A DNA stretch of 10,622 nucleotides. It comes from Ornithoclostridium sp949298505 (GTDB taxonomy: Bacteria > Bacillota > Clostridia > Christensenellales > UBA3700). The stretch covers positions 1 through 10,622 of the forward strand of contig CASFWW010000010.1 of the NCBI GenBank assembly GCA_949298505.1. Reading direction: 5' to 3'. Numbering within the stretch: the first letter of the stretch is position 1; each line of letters starts with the position of its first letter. Of this stretch, positions 6,958 through 10,622 are shown one piece after another. Position numbers and translations under genes: made by a program. The notes under the pieces were generated by a model. The model was given only the letters and a program-made list of their open reading frames with translations, had not been told where the DNA came from and did no database searches.

Positions 6958-7569
6958 ATGATAATAAAAAACGCAGAATTCAGGACATCATACGCTTCTT
7001 TCAGAAAAGGAGACGGATTTGACGCTGACGAGATCGCCATTGCAGGCAAGTCGAACGTCGGAAAAAGTTCGTTTATAAATTATCTTACAAATCACGGAGG
7101 GCTCGCAAAAACTTCGTCAACTCCGGGAAAAACAAGACTGATCAATTTTTTCTCCGTGAACAACGGAGAGTTTATGCTCGTCGATCTGCCCGGCTACGGC
7201 TATGCTAAAGTGGGGGAGAACGAAAAGAAAAAATGGGACAAAATGATCGGAGATTATCTGACTCAGAGCGAAAGACTAAAAGGAGTGCTCGTACTGGTCG
7301 ACGTGAGACATGAGCCCACGGCGCTCGACAAACAAATGATAGCGTATCTGCACCATTATCACATCCCTTTCATTGTCGTTGCAACAAAGGGAGACAAGCT
7401 TTCAAAAGTTCAGCTGACGCGTCAGAGGAGCGTTGTTGCAAACGCGCTCAGCCTGGGCGCAGACGATGTTCTCGTCGTTTCTTCGCTCAAAAAGCAGGGC
7501 AAGGAAGCGGTTCTTGCTAAAATTGAGAATTTGCTCAAATTTATTCCAGAAGATGATGAAATAGAATAA
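6958..7569 (+). CDS. engB: Ribosome-biogenesis GTPase EngB (YsxC/YihA)
   Basis: This 203-residue GTPase of the TrmE-Era-EngA-EngB-Septin group acts in late assembly of the 50S subunit. The G motifs are complete: G1 GKSNVGKS (30-37), G2 region STPGKTR (54-60), G3 DLPGYGYAKV (76-85), G4 TKGD (143-146) and G5 near SSLKKQG (176-182). The length is typical. AAGGAG sits eight bases before the ATG at 6958, and the protein starts MIIKNAEFRTSY, a normal EngB N-terminus. In many Bacillota engB follows clpX and the lon genes; here lon is missing and engB lies about 350 bp after clpX, beyond a strong terminator, so it needs its own promoter. No terminator was found after it. Confidence 0.96.
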   Translation: MIIKNAEFRTSYASFRKGDGFDADEIAIAGKSNVGKSSFINYLTNHGGLAKTSSTPGKTRLINFFSVNNGEFMLVDLPGYGYAKVGENEKKKWDKMIGDYLTQSERLKGVLVLVDVRHEPTALDKQMIAYLHHYHIPFIVVATKGDKLSKVQLTRQRSVVANALSLGADDVLVVSSLKKQGKEAVLAKIENLLKFIPEDDEIE

Positions 7570-7628
7570 CACTGGCTGGATATAACTATTTTTCGGTTTA
7601 ATTTAGAATATTATTTATAGGCGAAGTG

Positions 7629-7656
7629 ACATTATTTCTCCTCTCGGCATATATTT
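7629..7656 (+). promoter_or_regulatory. Possible sigma-K-like promoter of the cysteine-rich gene
   Basis: AC (7629-7630), 17 bases, then CATATATTT (7648-7656) approximates the sporulation sigma-K pattern (AC, about 17 bp, CATANNNTA) with one mismatch. It would leave a leader of roughly 55 nt. The pattern carries little information and can occur by chance in AT-rich DNA. No good sigma-A promoter was seen in 7570-7717. Confidence 0.25.
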
Positions 7657-7717
7657 TTATAGCGATTGTATCAAAGCATCTGCTTTGCGGCAGTCATATA
7701 AAAGGAGGAAGTACATA

Positions 7718-8392
7718 ATGTCATTTTCTAATAATTGCAAATCGGATAAGATCCCGGGGCCGGTCAAAGGCAACGCGTTTTCCGGAATTTGCGAAAAGAC
7801 CTGCGTGCAGGTAGAGAAGGTGTTCGACGCGTGTATGAGTCAGAATATGCTGACAGATCTTCAGCTTGCTTTGACGGACGTTACGCCGGCTGATCTGACC
7901 GCGCCGTATAAATTCGTCAGCGCAAAATCCACGAGTACGTCTGCGACCGTTTCCGATCTTTCTGTCACGGATATACCTGAAGACAGCTGTTATGCCAGGG
8001 TGAACTGCAACGTGCAGATCCCTGTTCAGGTAACTTTTACCGACGCGAACGGCAAGACCGGTACGGGCGTTGCAACCGTTACCGTGCCCAAGGACGTGAT
8101 CCTTCACGTTTCCGCGCCAAGCGTCATACCGTATTCCATTCAGGCTACCGTCGGTTTTTCCGCGGCGCAGGGTACCTACACGTCCGACAATACTTTTACG
8201 GTTACCGGCTGTGCTACCGTGATCCTCAAGGTCACAATGCCTGTGGATCTTCTCGTGCCGAGTTACGGTTATTGCTACATTCCGCCGTGCAGGGAATATA
8301 CGGAACAGGTGTGCGAGTGCACGTTCGATCTTCCGATATATCCTCAGGATTGCGGAGAAGACTGCAGATGCTCTTCGCGTCTCAGAGGCTGA
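7718..8392 (+). CDS. Cysteine-rich protein of unknown function, possibly spore-associated
   Basis: I cannot assign a function to this 224-residue protein. It has no signal peptide or membrane segment, so it should be cytoplasmic. There are 14 cysteines in two groups: 7, 25, 29 and 39 at the N-terminus, and 186, 191, 199, 201, 212, 216 and 218 at the C-terminus, plus 91, 97 and 165. The N-terminal block ICEKTCVQVEKVFDACMSQ resembles a motif I recall from clostridial coat-type proteins. The middle (about 60-180) is rich in Thr, Val, Ser and Pro with alternating hydrophobic residues, suggesting beta-strands. Many cysteines, beta structure and no export signal would fit a structural spore-layer protein, but that is inference. 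The start is firm: AAAGGAGG lies about eight bases before the ATG. The gene stands alone, with its own terminator. Confidence 0.85.
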   Translation: MSFSNNCKSDKIPGPVKGNAFSGICEKTCVQVEKVFDACMSQNMLTDLQLALTDVTPADLTAPYKFVSAKSTSTSATVSDLSVTDIPEDSCYARVNCNVQIPVQVTFTDANGKTGTGVATVTVPKDVILHVSAPSVIPYSIQATVGFSAAQGTYTSDNTFTVTGCATVILKVTMPVDLLVPSYGYCYIPPCREYTEQVCECTFDLPIYPQDCGEDCRCSSRLRG

Positions 8393-8458
8393 CATCAAAA
8401 CTTCGCGCGCCGGTGCGGCTTCCGTTCCGACGCGCGATTTATACGACAGAGTTTCTTT

Positions 8459-8482
8459 CGCCGCATTGCATGCGGCGTTTTT
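8459..8482 (+). terminator. Intrinsic terminator of the cysteine-rich gene
   Basis: CGCCGCAT (8459-8466) and ATGCGGCG (8470-8477) form a perfect 8-bp stem over a 3-base loop, followed by TTTTTC and then more T-rich sequence. A further GC-rich inverted repeat, TCGCGCG (8403-8409) with CGCGCGA (8431-8437), lies between it and the stop codon but has no T run. Confidence 0.9.
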
Positions 8483-8556
8483 CTTGCGTTTTTCCTCGGT
8501 TTTACTTTGCGTATCGGTATTTTTTCTTCGTAGGAAACGAGAATTGTCTGCGCCGC

Positions 8557-8586
8557 TTGATTATCGGCGCGTTTTGTTGTTATAAT
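8557..8586 (+). promoter_or_regulatory. Promoter predicted to give a leaderless metallophosphoesterase mRNA
   Basis: TTGATT (8557-8562), an 18-bp spacer and a perfect extended -10, TGTTATAAT (8578-8586), precede the gene. Transcription normally starts seven bases after the hexamer, which is base 8593, the A of the ATG. The -35 lies in the loop of a hairpin formed by GCGCCG (8550-8555) and CGGCGC (8565-8570). Confidence 0.75.
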
Positions 8587-8592
8587 AAATAT

Positions 8593-9297
8593 ATGAAAGT
8601 TTTTGCCGTGAGCGATCTTCATCTGGGGAGCTGTTGCGACAAGCCGATGGACATATTCGGCGACGGTGGGAGCGGCTACGGGGGTACTATGCGCGAGGAT
8701 TGGAAAAACAGAGTTTCGGACGATGACGTCGTTCTCATTGCCGGCGACATATCCTGGGCAATGCGCCTTGAAGACGCATTGCCTGATCTGCGTCAGATCG
8801 CCGATCTTCCCGGCAAAAAGGTTATTCTGAGAGGGAATCACGACTACTGGTGGCAGTCTTATCAGAAGTTGAAAGACTCTCTGCCTTCCGGAATTTACGC
8901 CGTGCAGAACAATGCGGTAAGAATTGAAAATCTGCTTGTCTGCGGCAGTAGATTGTGGAGTCTCGGCGCCGAAGGCGATCACGACAAAGCGATGCTGAAA
9001 AGAGAGGAGATCAGGTTAAGGCTTGCGCTTGACGATGCAAAAAGTCAATATAAGGACGGGGATAAGATAGTGGTAATGGTGCATTACCCGCCTTTCGACG
9101 TTTCGTTTGCGGATTCACCTTTTACCGCCATCATCTCCGAATATCAAGTAAGCGCGGTGGTTTACGGGCATCTGCACGGAAAAGACGCGAGAGTGCGCAG
9201 GATAGTCAACAAAAACGGGATAAATTACTATCTTACGTCCTGCGATCTTATCGGATATAAACCGGTGGAACTGACTGACGTTTTTTCCGGTGATTAA
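8593..9297 (+). CDS. Calcineurin-like metallophosphoesterase (COG1768 type)
   Basis: This 234-residue predicted phosphohydrolase carries all metal-binding blocks of the calcineurin-like fold: Asp8 and His10 in SDLHLG, Asp52 in GDISWAM, Asn82-His83-Asp84 in GNHDYWW, His164 in VHYPPFD, and His193 and His195 in GHLHG. Together these bind a di-metal centre that hydrolyses phosphoesters. The KPMDIFG segment (17-23) and the GDISWAM and GNHDYWW blocks fit the COG1768 group, whose substrate I do not know. No signal peptide or membrane segment is visible. The ATG at 8593 gives the canonical N-terminus MKVFAVSDLH. There is no ribosome binding site before it; instead a TATAAT box ends seven bases upstream, implying leaderless translation. 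It is monocistronic by layout, and a weak hairpin overlaps its stop codon. Confidence 0.92.
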   Translation: MKVFAVSDLHLGSCCDKPMDIFGDGGSGYGGTMREDWKNRVSDDDVVLIAGDISWAMRLEDALPDLRQIADLPGKKVILRGNHDYWWQSYQKLKDSLPSGIYAVQNNAVRIENLLVCGSRLWSLGAEGDHDKAMLKREEIRLRLALDDAKSQYKDGDKIVVMVHYPPFDVSFADSPFTAIISEYQVSAVVYGHLHGKDARVRRIVNKNGINYYLTSCDLIGYKPVELTDVFSGD

Positions 9298-9307
9298 TAC
9301 CGGTTTT
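9287..9307 (+). terminator. Weak terminator overlapping the metallophosphoesterase stop
   Basis: CCGGT (9287-9291) and ACCGG (9299-9303) form a 5-bp stem whose 7-base loop contains the TAA stop. TTTT follows, then GCAGATTTT. It is short and may be inefficient. Confidence 0.45.
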
Positions 9308-10027
9308 GCAGATTTTATCGCGTCACAGTCTGCGGCGCATTTTTATTGCGTTTAAAAGTCTGAATGAGATTTGTTTTTTGAAGATATCCGAAAGGTCTCG
9401 TTTTTGCTGCTCAGGCACAGCCGTTTCTGACGAAAAAGTATTTTATAAGGATATAATGCGTGCGGGCACATATACGCGCGCGAGAAGCTTTGCCGGACTC
9501 GCGCCTGCAATTTGCGTACAAAGTCACGTTTCAACCTGAAGTGCGTAAGATCTTTATGTAATTAAGCTTCGGGTATTGCTCGTGAGATTTTTGCATACGC
9601 GGTCGGGGTAACCGATTGTATGAGGAGGACTAAAAGCAGGGCAGACGGATCTGAAAAAGTTTCAGATTGTTCGGTTTAAATCCCCGGTGACAATATTTGA
9701 TTTGCAATGAATTTCCCGCTTGAAAATCATGTTGAACGGCAATGAAATAATTGCCCTGCAGGGAAGTTTTTCCATCTGTTGGGAAAAATTGGGAAAAGAC
9801 TTTACGTGAAAGTATCAAAGGGTAATATCCGTCGCTGAGAATAATTCATATATGAGCAATTTCTTGTTTTGAAATATTGAATTTTTGTTAAAATTATCGT
9901 TTTCATACGCAAATTCCGATATAAATGATCGGGTGGGAAATTTGAAATTCCCGAAGCCTTTCCGATGGGCAATTCCGACTGTTTTTCTGAATAATTATGG
10001 GGAGAATTTCCACTTTTCGTATAATCA

Positions 10028-10109
10028 AGTAAAAACTAGTAAAATAAAGTAAATATCATTAAAAACTATTTTAAATAGCTATTGTAAAATTCAGTAATAA
10101 GCAGTAATA
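10028..10109. repeat. 10-bp phased AGTAAA / A-tract array upstream of mraZ
   Basis: AGTAAA recurs at 10028, 10038 and 10048, with ATTAAA at 10058, every copy exactly 10 bases apart. The pattern continues degenerately as ATTTTA at 10068, then as two AGTAAT copies at 10093 and 10103, again 10 apart. A-tracts of 3-5 bases repeat in phase with the helix, the arrangement expected for intrinsically bent DNA. Confidence 0.75.
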
Positions 10110-10127
10110 TCTGCAAAATTAGCAGAT
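10109..10127. repeat. Inverted repeat upstream of the mraZ promoter
   Basis: ATCTGC (10109-10114) and GCAGAT (10122-10127) are perfect inverted arms over a 7-base AT-rich centre, about 47 bp before the mraZ -35. It may be a protein-binding site or a small hairpin; no partner is known. Confidence 0.5.
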
Positions 10128-10151
10128 GTGAACAAGTGTTTGCTTTTTATG

Positions 10152-10167
10152 GTGGAAATTTGTGGAT
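10152..10167 (+). promoter_or_regulatory. Candidate MraZ boxes (two direct repeats)
   Basis: GTGGAA (10152-10157) and GTGGAT (10162-10167) are direct repeats with a 10-bp period, ending six bases before the mraZ -35. MraZ is known to autorepress through TGG-type direct repeats at one-helical-turn spacing. Family sites usually have three or more repeats; only two are clear here. Confidence 0.5.
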
Positions 10168-10173
10168 ATAATC

Positions 10174-10202
10174 TTGACAATACTTTTTATACACGATAGA
10201 AT
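10174..10202 (+). promoter_or_regulatory. Predicted sigma-A promoter of mraZ
   Basis: A perfect TTGACA (10174-10179), a 17-bp spacer and TAGAAT (10197-10202) form the best promoter in the gap. The expected start near 10209 gives a leader of about 25 nt that contains AGGAGG (10219-10224). Confidence 0.85.
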
Positions 10203-10233
10203 ATAAGTACAAAACTATAGGAGGTACAGCGCG

Positions 10234-10622
10234 ATGATGATGTCGGGAATGGTTTCTCTTCAGGTCGACCCCAAGGGCAGACTGAGAATTCCGTCCAAGT
10301 ACAGATCCGCTCTCGGCGGTGAGGGAAGCGTCATCTACGCTATGATCAACAGCAACGGCTGTCTGAACATTATCTCCGGAGAAAAAGCCAACGAGATCAT
10401 CTCCAAACTGTCAAAGGTCGTATCCATTGCGGTCACGGAAAGGTCTACGGCGGCAAGGCTGATCCTCAGCAGTATAAGCGAACTCAAAGAAGACGGGCAG
10501 GCAAGATTCACGCTTCCTCCCATGCTCAGGAAGTTCGCCGGCATAAACAAGAACGTGGTGTTCGCAGGCATGGGCAATTCGCTCGAACTGTGGGACGCAG
10601 ACAAATGGGATGAACTTCACAA
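10234..10622 (+). CDS. mraZ: Transcriptional regulator MraZ, 3' end missing
   Basis: The first 129 residues of MraZ are present; the frame runs off the window, and about 15-20 residues should be missing. MraZ is a ring-forming DNA-binding protein that represses the division and cell-wall cluster it usually heads. Two AbrB-like repeats are visible: the first with D12-P-K-G-R16 followed by LRIPSKYRSAL, the second with D87-G-Q-A-R91 followed by FTLPPMLRKFAG. The second departs from the usual DxxGR by Ala for Gly. The ending SLELWDADKWDE is typical of the family. Three ATG codons stand in a row (10234, 10237, 10240). The first is chosen because it is nine bases from AGGAGG. The next genes outside the window are probably rsmH and other division genes. 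Confidence 0.93.
   Translation, partial: MMMSGMVSLQVDPKGRLRIPSKYRSALGGEGSVIYAMINSNGCLNIISGEKANEIISKLSKVVSIAVTERSTAARLILSSISELKEDGQARFTLPPMLRKFAGINKNVVFAGMGNSLELWDADKWDELH

Larger units (their letters stand above)
9298..10233. other. 936-bp intergenic region with many inverted repeats, possible structured RNA or regulatory DNA
   Basis: No open frame here has a ribosome binding site plus a recognisable product. A TATAAT box at 9452-9457 has only a poor -35. Downstream are GCGCGAG (9478-9484) with CTCGCGC (9498-9504), enclosed by TACGC/GCGTA (9473-9477/9514-9518); ATCTGAAA/TTTCAGAT (9649-9656/9660-9667); GGCAAT/ATTGCC (9738-9743/9750-9755); TTTTTCC/GGAAAAA (9767-9773/9782-9788); and CCGAT/ATCGG (9916-9920/9928-9932). 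An AGGAGG at 9623-9628 has no start codon after it. From 10028 the DNA becomes A-rich with 10-bp phasing, leading into the mraZ promoter. I do not recognise a known RNA family such as RNase P RNA, tmRNA, SRP RNA or a common riboswitch. Confidence 0.5.

Noticed and set aside
6656..6961. 101-codon plus-strand open frame overlapping the engB start
   Set aside because: GTG start without a ribosome binding site, no recognisable motif, and part of it runs through the tRNA-like stretch. The overlap with the engB ATG could be chance.
9306..9539. 77-codon plus-strand open frame in the gap before mraZ
   Set aside because: TTG start without a ribosome binding site, no family features, and it crosses hairpin-forming sequence.
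9623..9628. Strong AGGAGG suggesting a small gene
   Set aside because: No ATG, GTG or TTG lies within a usable distance downstream.
9630..9818. 62-codon minus-strand open frame
   Set aside because: TTG start without a ribosome binding site, and the product is lost among inverted repeats with no domain.
9931..9980. Sequence recalling an FMN riboswitch (GGTG..AAATTCCC..GCC..CCGACTG)
   Set aside because: The similarity is to fragments only. The conserved core order and helices of the FMN aptamer are not met, and no riboflavin gene follows.
10161..10169. Near DnaA box TGTGGATAT
   Set aside because: One mismatch to the consensus and isolated. No cluster of DnaA boxes or dnaA/dnaN gene is present, so it gives no support for an origin. 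The bases are better read as part of the MraZ-like repeat.

Overview
The window reads as chromosomal housekeeping DNA from a Gram-positive Bacillota genome, probably class Clostridia. The grounds are the gene order tig-clpP-clpX-engB, an RqcH-type NFACT protein, mraZ of the division cluster, strong AGGAGG-type ribosome binding sites, AT-rich intergenic DNA, and a cysteine-rich protein of the kind seen in spore formers. No mobile element, CRISPR array, rRNA or intact tRNA was found.

Layout. (1) 1-1244, plus strand: the C-terminal end of a gene that may be lspA, then rluD one base later. (2) 1497-3224, minus strand: rqcH (fbpA/NFACT). (3) 3369-6604, plus strand: tig, clpP and clpX, closed by a strong terminator at 6612-6637. 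rqcH and tig are divergent, and their predicted promoters face each other across one perfect 18-bp palindrome. (4) 6958-7569: engB (ysxC), after a 320-bp gap and with no lon gene between it and clpX. (5) 7718-8392: a 14-cysteine protein of unknown function with its own terminator. (6) 8593-9297: a COG1768-type metallophosphoesterase whose predicted promoter puts the +1 on its ATG, so its mRNA is probably leaderless. (7) 9298-10233: a 936-bp gap without a convincing gene but rich in inverted repeats, 10-bp phased A-tracts and MraZ-like boxes. (8) 10234 to the end: mraZ, cut by the window.

How the genes work together. Region 2-3 forms a coherent nascent-protein quality-control block. Trigger factor folds chains as they leave the ribosome. 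RqcH tags stalled chains on the large subunit with alanine. ClpXP is a known degrader of such Ala-tailed chains in Bacillus subtilis. The shared, sterically exclusive rqcH/tig promoter is the most interesting regulatory feature here. RluD and EngB are ribosome modification and assembly factors, so most of the window serves translation and its quality control. The far end opens into the cell wall and division cluster through mraZ.
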